Source: Rhodoplanes sp963712435 (GTDB lineage Bacteria; Pseudomonadota; Alphaproteobacteria; Rhizobiales; Xanthobacteraceae). From it: a stretch of 64,000 nucleotides of DNA. The translations under genes were made by a program, and so were the position numbers. Below, piece after piece: positions 28,946 to 37,828 of this stretch (its first letter is position 1; each line of letters opens with the position of its first letter). The stretch lies in assembly GCA_963712435.1 (NCBI GenBank), contig CAVQIB010000013.1:62001-126000 (forward strand), read 5' to 3'. The notes under the pieces were generated by a model. The model searched no databases, was not told the origin of the DNA, and saw only the letters and a program-made list of their open reading frames with translations.

Positions 28946-29698
28946 TCACCGCACGCGCTTGATCCAGGCGTTCGGCCAGCCGGTGATGTTGCGGTCGAGG
29001 TCGCTTTCATTGAACCGCCAGGCAGGTATCTCGAACCGGAAGTCCGGATGCGTCGTCACGAATGCGATGGCCGCCGTGCCGGGATTGTCGTCGATCCATT
29101 CGGGCGCGCCGCGCGGCGTGTCGTGCACGAGCGCCATGATCCCGTCGGTCGCCAGGATGTAGGAGCCGACCGAGACGAACCGATGATAGGCTTCGAGTTC
29201 CTTGGCGACATGCGCGCGCGAATGGTTGGAGTCGAGAATGACGAGCACGACGTGCTCAGGACGGACTCCGGCCGTCGCGCGGCCCACGATTTCCGGGGCG
29301 ACCGAGTCGCCTTCGATCAGCGTGATGTAGGACGCGAGTTCGTGCGCCTCGATCGCTGAGCGGTTGTGCGGGCGTATCTCGATATCGACGCCGATGACCC
29401 GGCCGTTCTTCCCCATCGCCTTGAACAGGCTCGCATAGAAGATGAGCGAACCGCCATGCGCGACGCCCGTCTCGATCACGAGGTCGGGCGACAGCGCGTA
29501 AAAGAACTCCTGGAAACGGACCAGATCCTCCGGATGCTGGATGATCGGCCGTCCCATCCAGGTGAAGGTGTAGGAGTATTTCTGATTCCAGCTTGTCTTC
29601 AGCCAGACGTCCGACAGGAGCTCGAACGCCTCCTTGCCATAGAGGTCCAGCCGGCGCCCGTCGCCGAGCTCCACTGTCTTCGCGTCGGTGTCGATCAC
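28946..29698 (-). CDS. CmcI-like (cephalosporin hydroxylase family) methyltransferase
   Basis: About 250 residues with GTG start at 29696-29698. An ATG ten bases upstream (29708) reads MELVIDTDAK if one extra base is removed and is probably the true start. GYSYTFTWMGRPIIQHPEDLV, the SAM-site strand VIETGVAHGGSLIFYASLF and VLVILDSNHSRAHVAKELEAY define the CmcI family, Mg-dependent SAM O-methyltransferases despite the hydroxylase name. C-terminus TGWPNAWIKRVR. Common in O-antigen and capsule loci, where it probably methylates a sugar hydroxyl. It lies 30 bases after the SDR gene and is part of the deoxysugar block. Confidence 0.8.
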   Translation of the reverse strand: MIDTDAKTVELGDGRRLDLYGKEAFELLSDVWLKTSWNQKYSYTFTWMGRPIIQHPEDLVRFQEFFYALSPDLVIETGVAHGGSLIFYASLFKAMGKNGRVIGVDIEIRPHNRSAIEAHELASYITLIEGDSVAPEIVGRATAGVRPEHVVLVILDSNHSRAHVAKELEAYHRFVSVGSYILATDGIMALVHDTPRGAPEWIDDNPGTAAIAFVTTHPDFRFEIPAWRFNESDLDRNITGWPNAWIKRVR

Positions 29699-29727
29699 GA
29701 GTTCGCATGGTTGAATTGGCCGCTGGT

Positions 29728-30658
29728 TCAGGTCGCCGCGAGGAGCGAAGGCTGGGCGCGCAGATAGGCCGACAATCCCGCGTCGAGGAATGTTCGCGGC
29801 GACCATCCGAGGTCTCGGCGCACCTTGGTCATGTCGGCGATCAGTCGCTGCGGCTCGCCCGCGCGCAGCGGCACGGCGCCGAATCGAAGCAGCGACGACG
29901 GGGTTCCGAGCCGGCTGGCGATGAGTTCGATCGCCCGGCGGACCGTGTTGGCTTCCCCGGTGCCGACATTGTATGCCCCCTCCCGCTCGCCGAGCGCGAG
30001 ATTGACGAGCAGGTCGGCGACGTCGTCCACATAGACGAAGTCGCGCTCCTGCGTTCCCTCCGAGAGCTCGACCGGACGTCCGGCCCGGATCGCCGCAACG
30101 ACCGAGGGAATGAGCCGCTTCGCGGGATCGCCCGGCCCATAGGGCAAGAACAAGCCGGCCCCAGGCGGCCGAGAAGCCGTAGCCCACCGCGCAGGCTTGC
30201 ACGCTGTGCCACAGCGCGAGCTTCGATCGACCGTACACGGTGGCGGGACGCAGCGGCGTTGCGTCTTCGATGAATTCGTCTTCCGTCCAATCGTATTCGG
30301 CGCAGGTGCCGACGCCGACGAACCGGCGGCCGCCGTGTCGCGCGAACGCCTTGGCGAGCGCGACGCCGCCTTCCAGCCAGTCGAGGTTCTCCAGCGACGT
30401 CGCATAGACGCCTGGTTCGACGTCCCAGGCCACATGCAGGATGCGCGTCGGCCGAAGGCTTGCGACGAGCCGCTCGCACTGCGCCGGCGAACGCAAGTCG
30501 GCCGCGTGCCAGGTCACCCCGTCATGGCTCGGGCCGCGACCGTGCAGCGTGACGGCCTCGACCCGCACGCCGCGGGCCACCAGCTCCCGCAGGCACGCGC
30601 CGCCGACGAATCCGGTCGCGCCGGTCAGCAGAGCGGTTTCGCCGCTTGCGGCCGTCAC
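29728..30658 (-). CDS. NAD(P)-dependent sugar-nucleotide reductase/epimerase (SDR; frameshifted)
   Basis: Extended SDR fold: Rossmann motif LLTGATGFVGGACLREL at the N-terminus and the catalytic VYGRSK (YxxxK) at about residue 145. After one frame change at about 30150 (AAWGRL then FLPYGPGDPAKRLIP) comes ERDFVYVDDVADLLV and GAYNVGTGEANTVRRAIELI. The 931 bases equal 310 codons plus one. Position between the C-methyltransferase (start overlaps its stop by four bases) and the CmcI gene fits a 4-ketoreductase finishing the CDP-deoxysugar. Epimerase or reductase activity cannot be told apart from sequence. Confidence 0.82.
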
Positions 30659-31905
30659 AGGATCTTCACCTCGGGCACCGGCACGATGAACTTGCCGCCG
30701 GCGGCGCTGTAAGCCTGCTGCTGCCGCAGAATCTCATCGGCAAAATTCCAGGTGAGCAGCAGCACATAGTCCGGCTTGCGGTCGAGCAGGGCGCTCGGCG
30801 GCAGGATCGGCAGGTGATTGCCGGGCGTATAGCGCCCCTGCTTGAGGCTGCTGCGATCGACCACGAAGTCGAGCATGTCGCGGTCCAATCCGAACGCATT
30901 CATGAGCGTGCTGCCTTTGGCCGACGCGCCGTAGGCGGCGATCCGCTTGCCGCTCGCCTTCAGCCGGCGCAGCAGCGCGGTCAATTCGTCCCGCAAGGCC
31001 CAGACGCGCCGGGAGAAGTTCTCGTAGTAAGCAAAGCTGGCGACGCCTTCGCTCGCCTCGGCGGCGAGCAGGTCATGCACGCGTGCGGACGCGGTCTGGC
31101 CGGCATGGGCGATGCTGAAGCGCAGCGAGCCGCCGTGGATCGGCAGCCACTCGACGTCTATGGCCATCATGCCGTGCCGGCGGCTCAGCGCCTCGACGGA
31201 GGTCAGCGAGAAGTAGCTGAAGTGCTCGTGATAGATCGTGTCGAATTCGAGCTTGGCGATCAGGTCGCGCACATAGGGGACTTCGATGATGGCGACGCCC
31301 GCGGGCGCAAGCGCCTTCTTCAACCCCGCCACGAAGCGGTTCGGGTCCGGCACATGGGCGAACACATTGTGTGCGTGGATCACGTCGGCGAAGCGGCCCT
31401 CGGCCGCGAAGCGGTCGGCAAGCCTTTCGTCGAAAAACTCGACCAGCGTTGGGATGCCGCGCTTTGTCGCGATTTCCGCGATGTTCGCGGCCGGCTCGAT
31501 TCCGAGCACGGGAACGCCGCGCTCCTGATAGAACTGCAGCAGATATCCGTCATTGCTGGCGACTTCGATGACCAGGCTCGATGGTCCGAGCGAGCGTTGC
31601 GCAACGATGTCGGTCACCAGCGCCTTGGAATGCGCGAGCATCGTGTCGGAGAAGGACGATGCGTAGGCGTAGTCGCGGAAAAGCCGCTCGGGCGGCACGT
31701 TCTCGCCGATCTGCACGAGCGAGCAGTGCGGGCAGAAATGCAGATCGAGGGGGAAGCGGTCCTCCGTCTCGGCCAGCTGGTCTTCGGTGAGCAGCGCATT
31801 CGCGAGCGGGACGCAGCCGAGATCGAGCACGTCCTTCAGTCCGCCTTGGCCGCACGAGCGGCACTTCAGGTCGGCGCGGTTCGCCGCCACGGGGCCGGTC
31901 ACCAT
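30655..31905 (-). CDS. NDP-hexose C-methyltransferase (NovU/TylC3 type)
   Basis: About 416 residues from MVTGPVAANRADLKCRSCG. Three-part architecture: an N-terminal zinc domain (CRSCG ... LDLGCVPLANALL ... FCPHCSLVQ), a SAM-binding domain (VIEVASNDGYLLQFYQERG, IHAHNVFAHVPDP) and a C-terminal domain with RIAAYGASAKGSTLMNAFG. This matches methyltransferases that add a branch methyl to C3 (or C5) of 4-keto-6-deoxyhexose nucleotides. It sits in an overlapping string rfbG - rfbF - this gene - SDR, so a CDP-linked 3-C-methyl-6-deoxyhexose is the likely product. The frame is intact. Confidence 0.87.
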   Translation of the reverse strand: MVTGPVAANRADLKCRSCGQGGLKDVLDLGCVPLANALLTEDQLAETEDRFPLDLHFCPHCSLVQIGENVPPERLFRDYAYASSFSDTMLAHSKALVTDIVAQRSLGPSSLVIEVASNDGYLLQFYQERGVPVLGIEPAANIAEIATKRGIPTLVEFFDERLADRFAAEGRFADVIHAHNVFAHVPDPNRFVAGLKKALAPAGVAIIEVPYVRDLIAKLEFDTIYHEHFSYFSLTSVEALSRRHGMMAIDVEWLPIHGGSLRFSIAHAGQTASARVHDLLAAEASEGVASFAYYENFSRRVWALRDELTALLRRLKASGKRIAAYGASAKGSTLMNAFGLDRDMLDFVVDRSSLKQGRYTPGNHLPILPPSALLDRKPDYVLLLTWNFADEILRQQQAYSAAGGKFIVPVPEVKIL

Positions 31906-32666
31906 CGCTTCCACGGGGCGCTCCCTGACGACCACAGCCGCTCCAGCACCTGGCGATCGCGCACGGTGTCCATGCACTGCCAGAACCCGTCGTGCTGATA
32001 GGCGGTCAGCCGACGATCATGAACGAGCCGCTCGAGCAGGTCGGTCTCGAGCACGTCCTCGTCGCTGTGCAGATAATCGAACACGCCCGGCTCCATGACC
32101 ATGAAGCCGCCATTGATCCAGCCCTCGTCGACCTGCCGCTTCTCGGCGAAGCCGATCACCTCGTCACCGTCGAATTCGATGCCGCCGAAGCGCGCGGGCG
32201 GACGAACCGCGGTGACCGTGGCGAGCCTGCCCTGGCGCCGATGATAGGCGAGGACAGTGTCGAGCGGCACGTCGGAGACGCCGTCGCCATAGGTGAGCAT
32301 GAAGGTTTCATTGCCGATGATGGACTGAAGCCGTCGCAGGCGGCCGCCGGTCAGCGTATCCATGCCGGTGTCGATCAGGTGCACCGTCCAGTCCTCGCTC
32401 TTCCGGCGCCGCCGTTCGACATGTCCGCATTTCAGATCGACGACGAGATCGCTCGAGAGGTCGCCGAAGTTCAGAAAGAAGGTCTTGACGACGTCGCCTT
32501 TGTATCCGAGCGCCACGATGAATTCGGCGAACTCGAACGAGGCGTAGTACTTCATGATGTGCCACAGCAGCGGGTGCCCGCCGATCTGCACCATCGGCTT
32601 GGGTGTGGCGATCGTCTCTTCGGCAAGCCGCGTGCCGAATCCGCCGGCGAGAATAACGACCTTCAT
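31899..32666 (-). CDS. rfbF: Glucose-1-phosphate cytidylyltransferase
   Basis: 255 residues from MKVVILAGGFGTRLAEET. The nucleotidyltransferase signature GGFGTRLAEETIATPKPM and LLWHIMKYYASF are diagnostic of RfbF. FMLTYGDGVSDVPL is the metal-binding Asp region, and the C-terminus includes WINGGFMVMEPGVFDYL and QHDGFWQCMDTVRD. It forms CDP-glucose from glucose-1-phosphate and CTP, the substrate of the neighbouring rfbG product. It overlaps the C-methyltransferase start by seven bases. The frame is intact. Confidence 0.95.
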   Translation of the reverse strand: MKVVILAGGFGTRLAEETIATPKPMVQIGGHPLLWHIMKYYASFEFAEFIVALGYKGDVVKTFFLNFGDLSSDLVVDLKCGHVERRRRKSEDWTVHLIDTGMDTLTGGRLRRLQSIIGNETFMLTYGDGVSDVPLDTVLAYHRRQGRLATVTAVRPPARFGGIEFDGDEVIGFAEKRQVDEGWINGGFMVMEPGVFDYLHSDEDVLETDLLERLVHDRRLTAYQHDGFWQCMDTVRDRQVLERLWSSGSAPWKRW

Positions 32667-32705
32667 GCGAGCGGCTGCTACCGGCGATGGTTCTGACGCC
32701 AATGC

Positions 32706-33806
32706 CTAACAGGCAACGGGCTTGGGCGGCGCATGCCGGCTTTCCAGAAGCAGGGACGTGTAATCGGCGATCTGGCGGCGGGTGAACTGACCGATATCGC
32801 CGCCCTTCCAATAGTTGGAGTACCAATCCCCCGTCCACGCGACGGCGTCGTCGAACCCGAGCAGCGGCCGCCATCCGAGGCTCGTGCGGGCGCGGTTCGC
32901 CGCAAGCGTGAGGACGGGGTCTTCGAACGGATGCTTTTGCACGCTCTCGACCCACCCCGGCTGCCCGCCCCACCGCTTCGACATCGCCTCGACGATGTTC
33001 GACACCGTCCGGAAGCTCTCGGGATCGGGTCCGAAATTGACCGATTCGGGCGCCGTGGCCGGGTCTTGCGACAGCGCTTGCGCCAGCATCAGGTAGCCCG
33101 CGAGCGGTTCCAGGACATGCTGCCACGGCCGCACGGCCTGCGGGTAGCGCAGCTCGACCGGCTGCTTCGTCTCGTAGGCGGCGACCAGATCGACGACGAT
33201 CCGGTACGGCGACCAGTCTCCGCCGCCGATCACATTGCCGGCGCGCGCGGTCGCGATCCGCGGTGGTCCTTTCTCGAAGAACGATCGGCGGAACGCCGCC
33301 GTCACCAGTTCGGAGCACGATTTCGACGCGGAATAGGGATCGTGGCCGCCGAGCCGGTCGTCCTCGGCGAAGGCGCGGCCGACGCCGGGATTCTCGTAGA
33401 CCTTGTCGCTCGTCACGACGACGACGGCCTTCACGCTGGGCCCCGCGCGCACCGCCTGGAGCACGTTGGCCGTTCCGAGCACGTTGGTGCGGAAGTAGCC
33501 GACGGGATCGACATAGGACGGCCGCAGCAGAGCGCGCGCGCCCATATGCAGCACGATTTCCGGATCGGTTTCGGCGATAACGCGCAGCACGGTGTCGGAG
33601 TGCTCGACGTCCCCGAAAATGTCCGCCGCGCGCCCCTTGGCCGCGAGATCGAACAGGTTCGGCTTCGTGCGCGGCGGGAGTGACAGGCCGGTCACCCGCG
33701 CCCCAAGCTCGACCAGCCACAGCGTGAGCCAGGAGCCCTTGAAGCCAGAATGCCCGGTCACGAGCACACGGCGGCCGCGCCAGAAGTCGGGATCGATACC
33801 GTTCAT
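32706..33806 (-). CDS. rfbG: CDP-glucose 4,6-dehydratase
   Basis: 366 residues from MNGIDPDFWRGRRVLVTGHSGFKGSWL. The SDR nucleotide motif is GHSGFKG in place of the common GHTGFKG. The active site has the THM-like region and YSASKSCSELV (YxxxK), and WQHVLEPLAGYLML is a typical RfbG block. It converts CDP-glucose to CDP-4-keto-6-deoxyglucose. With rfbF upstream-adjacent and no rfbH (the PMP-dependent 3-dehydrase) anywhere in the window, the pathway appears to branch toward C-methylation rather than 3,6-dideoxyhexoses. The frame is intact. Confidence 0.95.
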   Translation of the reverse strand: MNGIDPDFWRGRRVLVTGHSGFKGSWLTLWLVELGARVTGLSLPPRTKPNLFDLAAKGRAADIFGDVEHSDTVLRVIAETDPEIVLHMGARALLRPSYVDPVGYFRTNVLGTANVLQAVRAGPSVKAVVVVTSDKVYENPGVGRAFAEDDRLGGHDPYSASKSCSELVTAAFRRSFFEKGPPRIATARAGNVIGGGDWSPYRIVVDLVAAYETKQPVELRYPQAVRPWQHVLEPLAGYLMLAQALSQDPATAPESVNFGPDPESFRTVSNIVEAMSKRWGGQPGWVESVQKHPFEDPVLTLAANRARTSLGWRPLLGFDDAVAWTGDWYSNYWKGGDIGQFTRRQIADYTSLLLESRHAPPKPVAC

Positions 33807-34003
33807 CACATCATCCTCGTCGCGGCGCCGAGCGCATCAAGCTCGTCTCGGTCGCCGATGAATTTGCACTCGGTGGCTGATTGCGGAAATGACACGGGGA
33901 ATGCTTGCTCGCGTGGATCGGCATCCAGCGCGAAGCGCTTTCTCTCCGACGCGTTGCGTCCCTCCGCGCACAAACCAGGAGCGTGCAAGCGCGCTGCGCC
34001 TCG

Positions 34004-34531
34004 TTATGGAGCGCACGATGATGGTTCCTGAAACGGCGCGCCGACAGAAGGCCGATCCCCGCGGAAACGATCTTGGTTGTCATGCATCCAGATGGCGAAC
34101 GCGTCGTAGGGGACGATCCGTTCGTTGGCAAGCAGATTTCGCCCGTGGAATGCGGCGATCCCGCAACCTTCGGTCAGCACGAACCGGTCGATGTCGTTGT
34201 CCGCAAGCACGATCGAATAGTAGATGCGCGACCGCAAGCCGTGACCGGCAAACGCGAAATCGAAATGGAACTGGGTGAAATACGCAATGTCCGCATCGCT
34301 CAGCGTCAGTCCGATTTCTTCGTCGAGTTCGCGCCGGATCGCGGAGAGGGGAGCCTCCCCGGGATCGACCGCGCCGCCGAAGCAGCCCCAATGCCCCGGA
34401 TAGAATATGCCGGGTTTGGAGTCGCGCAGTTGCATGAGGTAACGGCCATCCGCCAATTGCAGCAGGGCCGCGACCGCATCTTCCGGCTTCAGACGCAGGG
34501 TCGAGCCGAGAAACGCCTCAAGCGGTTCCAT
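34004..34531 (-). CDS. NUDIX hydrolase (GDP-mannose mannosyl hydrolase-like)
   Basis: 175 residues from MEPLEAFLGSTLRLKPEDAV. The full Nudix box is present: GGAVDPGEAPLSAIRRELDEE followed by IGL (G-x5-E-x7-REL-x-EE-x-G). Upstream LMQLRDSKPGIFYPGHWGCFG resembles sugar-nucleotide Nudix enzymes. Such genes in polysaccharide loci hydrolyse GDP-mannose or related sugar nucleotides, or remove by-products. It lies 26 bases after the SDR at 34558-35553 and before a 200-base gap, and is probably the last gene of one transcription unit. The exact substrate is not assignable. Confidence 0.8.
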   Translation of the reverse strand: MEPLEAFLGSTLRLKPEDAVAALLQLADGRYLMQLRDSKPGIFYPGHWGCFGGAVDPGEAPLSAIRRELDEEIGLTLSDADIAYFTQFHFDFAFAGHGLRSRIYYSIVLADNDIDRFVLTEGCGIAAFHGRNLLANERIVPYDAFAIWMHDNQDRFRGDRPSVGAPFQEPSSCAP

Positions 34532-34557
34532 GCGCCGGCCCCGTCGCGTGTCGCGCT

Positions 34558-35553
34558 TTAGCCACGGAGAACGAATTCGGTCGACATGCTCCGAAGGTCG
34601 GTCAGGTTCGCGCGCACCCACTCGACCATCTCGCGCATGCCCTCTTGCCAGTCGATCTGCTGTTTCCACCCCACATCCCGCTTGATCGCGGAGCTGTCGA
34701 GCCAGTACCGGGCGTCCTGTCCGAGCCGATCGCCGCTCACCTCGCAGAGTTGTTCGAACGGCATGTCGAGGGCCTCCGCGACCAGCTCCACGACGCGGCG
34801 GATCGAGGTCGGCTCGTCGGGCCCGACATTGTAGACCGTGCCGAGCGGCGCCTTGTCCACGACCATGTGAATCGCGCGCGCGAGATCGCGGGTGTGGATG
34901 TAGGATTTCTCCGCGCGACCGCCGCCATGCAGCGGCAGCTTGCGGCCCGTCAGTCCGAACAGGATCGCCTTCGGGATGACGCGATGAAGCTGCTGTCCCG
35001 GGCCATAGGCGTTGGACGGGCGGATGATGTTCATCGGGAATTTCATGAAGCGGCTGATCGACAGGAGATACATGTCGAACGCCGCCTTCGAGGCCGCATA
35101 GGGGCTGGACGGCTTGATCGGCTCGTCCTCCGTGGCGGCGTGGTCGACGGAGCCGTAGAGTTCGGACGTGCCGATATGGATGAACCGTTCGAGATAGTCG
35201 CGCGCCATCAGTTCCTCGACAAGGCGCGCCAGCGCCATCGAGTTGGTCTCGAAGAACCGCCAGGAATGCTTCCACGACGCCGCGCCTTCGCCCTGCGCCG
35301 CGTAGTTGACGATGATCGCCGGCTTCTCGCGGTCCAGCAGCTCCATCAGGAGATCGAGCTCATAGGTGATGTGGATCGCATGATAGGCGTAGCGCGGGTC
35401 GCCGTCGCCGACGCCGAGCGACAGCGCCCGTGGTTTCGGCGGGTTGCGCCCGATCGACACGACCTTTTTCGGGTCCGCATGGTCGAGCAGGTATTGCGAC
35501 GTCAACAGGCCGAACGAGCCGCCTCCGCCCAGCACGCAGTAGGTTTTCGTCAT
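34558..35553 (-). CDS. NAD-dependent epimerase/dehydratase (GDP-mannose 4,6-dehydratase-like)
   Basis: 331 residues from MTKTYCVLGGGGSFG. The nucleotide motif is GGGGSFG instead of TGxxGxxG, but the rest of the extended SDR fold is canonical: IVNYAAQGEGA, IHIGTSELYGSV, the catalytic YAASKAAFD (YxxxK), IIRPSNAYGPGQQL, KSYIHTRDLARAI and VYNVGPDEPTSIR. It belongs to the dTDP-glucose/GDP-mannose dehydratase group. With the Nudix gene downstream, a GDP-sugar is plausible. The frame is intact, and a leading ATG at 35688 adds residues that do not resemble the family. Confidence 0.82.
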   Translation of the reverse strand: MTKTYCVLGGGGSFGLLTSQYLLDHADPKKVVSIGRNPPKPRALSLGVGDGDPRYAYHAIHITYELDLLMELLDREKPAIIVNYAAQGEGAASWKHSWRFFETNSMALARLVEELMARDYLERFIHIGTSELYGSVDHAATEDEPIKPSSPYAASKAAFDMYLLSISRFMKFPMNIIRPSNAYGPGQQLHRVIPKAILFGLTGRKLPLHGGGRAEKSYIHTRDLARAIHMVVDKAPLGTVYNVGPDEPTSIRRVVELVAEALDMPFEQLCEVSGDRLGQDARYWLDSSAIKRDVGWKQQIDWQEGMREMVEWVRANLTDLRSMSTEFVLRG

Positions 35554-35641
35554 CGGGAAGGTCCTCGATTCTTGGGACGTGGCGATCAGGGTTGACGGGC
35601 GCGCCGCGCCGCACGACCGGCTTGGCCAACATTCGCGAGAG

Positions 35642-36523
35642 CTACTGCGGCGCCTGATCGATCTGCTTGAGAGTGAGCGCAAGACCATCCGCGAGGGAGG
35701 TCAAGCGGATGTCCGGAAAGGCGGACACGAGCTGGGTGGCGTCGAAATGCCGGTGGGTGATCGGATTGTTTCGCTGCGACGGCTCCACCGTGGCGCCGCA
35801 GGCGGCGGCGATCGCGTCGGCGACTTCGCGGAAGCTGTGCGATGTCCCGGTCGCGACATTGAGCAGGCCGGTCGACCCGTGCTCGATCGTCTTGCGCACG
35901 ATCGCGACGGCGTCGTCGATATAGAGGTGGTCGCGCATCTCCTCGCCGCCGCCGAACAGCGCGATGCGCCGCTCGGCGCGCGCCTGGCGGATGAACCGGT
36001 TCGGACCGTATGAGTTGTGCGTATCGCCCAGACCGTACACGGCGGTGAAGCGCAGCACCGCAAGCGGGGCGGGCGCTTCGGCCGCGAGCAGGATTTCCCG
36101 GCTCCGGTGCATCACGCCGTAGAGATCGATCGGCGCGGCGGGCGATTCTTCGGACACGAGCCCGCTGGTGAAGGGATAGACCGCGTCGGAGCTCGCATAA
36201 ACGAGCTGCGCGAGTTTCACGGCGGAGGCCGCCTCGCAGACGGCGCGGCCCATTAGCAGATTGCGGATCAGATTGCCGCTGTCGCGGCCCTTGTCCGGGG
36301 TGATGGCGGAGAGGAAGACCAGCGTGTCGCCATCCGCGAGGCGTTCGGCAAGGGCTTTGCCTGCGCCCGGCGCGGCGAGGTCGATATCCGCGCGCGTCAG
36401 CGCGAGGACGGTCGATCCGGCCGCGGCAAGCGAAGAGGCGAGCCCGCGCCCGAGGAAGCCGTTGGCGCCCAGGACGACGACGCGGCCCGGAGGACGCGGA
36501 TCAGGATGTGCGTGCGTCAGCAT
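35642..36523 (-). CDS. NAD-dependent epimerase/dehydratase (SDR) with altered YxxxK
   Basis: 293 residues from the ATG at 36521-36523 (MLTHAHPDPRPPGRVVVLGANGFLGRGL). The nucleotide motif GANGFLGRG, the region FLSAITPDKGRD, the strand LVYASSDAVYPF and the C-terminal MRDHLYIDDAVAIV are SDR features. Where most members have YxxxK the sequence reads DLYGVMHRSREIL, so Lys is replaced by His. That could weaken proton transfer or simply mark a subfamily. It overlaps the stop of the UGDH-like gene by seven bases. The frame is intact. Confidence 0.78.
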   Translation of the reverse strand: MLTHAHPDPRPPGRVVVLGANGFLGRGLASSLAAAGSTVLALTRADIDLAAPGAGKALAERLADGDTLVFLSAITPDKGRDSGNLIRNLLMGRAVCEAASAVKLAQLVYASSDAVYPFTSGLVSEESPAAPIDLYGVMHRSREILLAAEAPAPLAVLRFTAVYGLGDTHNSYGPNRFIRQARAERRIALFGGGEEMRDHLYIDDAVAIVRKTIEHGSTGLLNVATGTSHSFREVADAIAAACGATVEPSQRNNPITHRHFDATQLVSAFPDIRLTSLADGLALTLKQIDQAPQ

Positions 36524-37828
36524 GCGATGGTTCGGCTTTTCAATGGAGGAACTCCCAGCACGAAATGATCGAGGCCGGCGGCGGCCACCCGCTCCCGATC
36601 GAGCACGGCGAACGGATCGACGACGATGCGGCCGCGCATGCGCTGCGCCGCGGCCGCGATATCCAGCGAACGAAACAGCGCCCAGGGCGTCATGATTGCA
36701 AGCGCGTCGACGCCGTCGCAAACCGAATACATGTCCGCCGTCGTGACAAGGCCGGGATGCCATTCGGGCGACGCCGCGACGGCCGGGTCGAACACGCGCA
36801 GCCGCGCCCCGCGCAGCCGGCGAATGAGCGCGACCGACGGCGAGTTCTTGATCGAGTGCGTGTTTTCCTTGTAGGTCACGCCGAGAACGCCGATCATCGG
36901 CTCGTCGCTCTCGGCCATCACGGTGCGATGCAGGACCCGCAGCGGCCAGTCGCGCCGGTGCCGGCTGTTGCGCCGCCAGGCGCGCACGAGGCCGGCGTCG
37001 GTGCCGTGCTCGTCCGCCGATGCGCATGACCGTCGCGAGGTCGCGCTCGAGATTGCCGCCGGCGATGCCGAGGCCGGGCGCCAGATAGGCGTACGGGCCG
37101 ATGCGGCGGTCGAGCTTCAGCGCCGGCACGATCTCCGACCAGTCGGCGCCGATCCGCTCGCACAGCTCGGCCAGCGTGTTGGCGACGCGAGACCGAGGCG
37201 ACGAGGCAGCAATTGATCGCGATCTTGGCGAGCTCGGCGCTCTCGTAGCGCATCGGCAGGATCGGGCAGCCGAACGCCTCGAGCAACGCCGCGAGACGCG
37301 GCGGCAGCGGCCGGCCCGGATCGGCGCAGCCGACGATGTAGCGCTCCGGCTTCATCGCGCGCTCGACCGCGCGGCCGAAGACCAGCGTCTCGACCTGGTA
37401 GTACAGGCGCTCGCGCGGCGGCGCGCCGAGCGCGCGGGTGAAGCCGGGCGGCACCTGGCGACAGCACCACCAGCAGCGGCGTTCGGCCCGAGCGCGCCGG
37501 CCACCGCGATCGATCAGAGCCCTGAGCGCCGGACGGTCGCTGCGGCCCTCGTCGTCGGTCGGCGACGTCGGGCGCGATATAGACGACGTCGCAGCGGCGC
37601 GAGATCGCGCGAGTCGCGCGGTGAAGGTCTGGCGGCGCGCGCATTGCCGCGCGAGGAGCTCGTCGAGGCCGGGCTCGAGCACCGGCAGTCGCCCGCGTCG
37701 CAGCCGGGCGATCAGCGCGGCGTCGGCGTCGTAAGCAGACCGTCGCGAAGCCCGCTGCGCGCCGCGGCCGCCGCCGAGACGAGGCCGAGATGCGTCATGC
37801 CGGCGAAGCCGACGACCGGTCCGGTCAC
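36517..37828 (-). CDS. Nucleotide-sugar dehydrogenase-like protein lacking the catalytic cysteine (frameshifted)
   Basis: GTG start at 37826-37828, overlapping the stop of the Gfo/Idh gene. Pieces across frames give VTGPVVGFAGMTHLGLVSAA (NAD fold), LEPGLDELLAR, VLSQVPPGFTRALG, ERYIVGCADPG, AKIAINCCLVASVS, then the central YLAPGLGIAGGNLERDLATV, GVTYKENTHSIKNSPS and AIMTPWALFRSL. Total length (about 437 codons) fits UDP-glucose/GDP-mannose dehydrogenases. The family active-site motif GGSC-x-x-KD reads GGNLERD here, directly visible in a locally clean frame, so Cys and Lys are missing. It is probably not a four-electron oxidising UGDH; it may be a two-electron dehydrogenase or a non-oxidative relative. 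At least four single-base shifts occur between 37016 and 37740. Confidence 0.75.
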
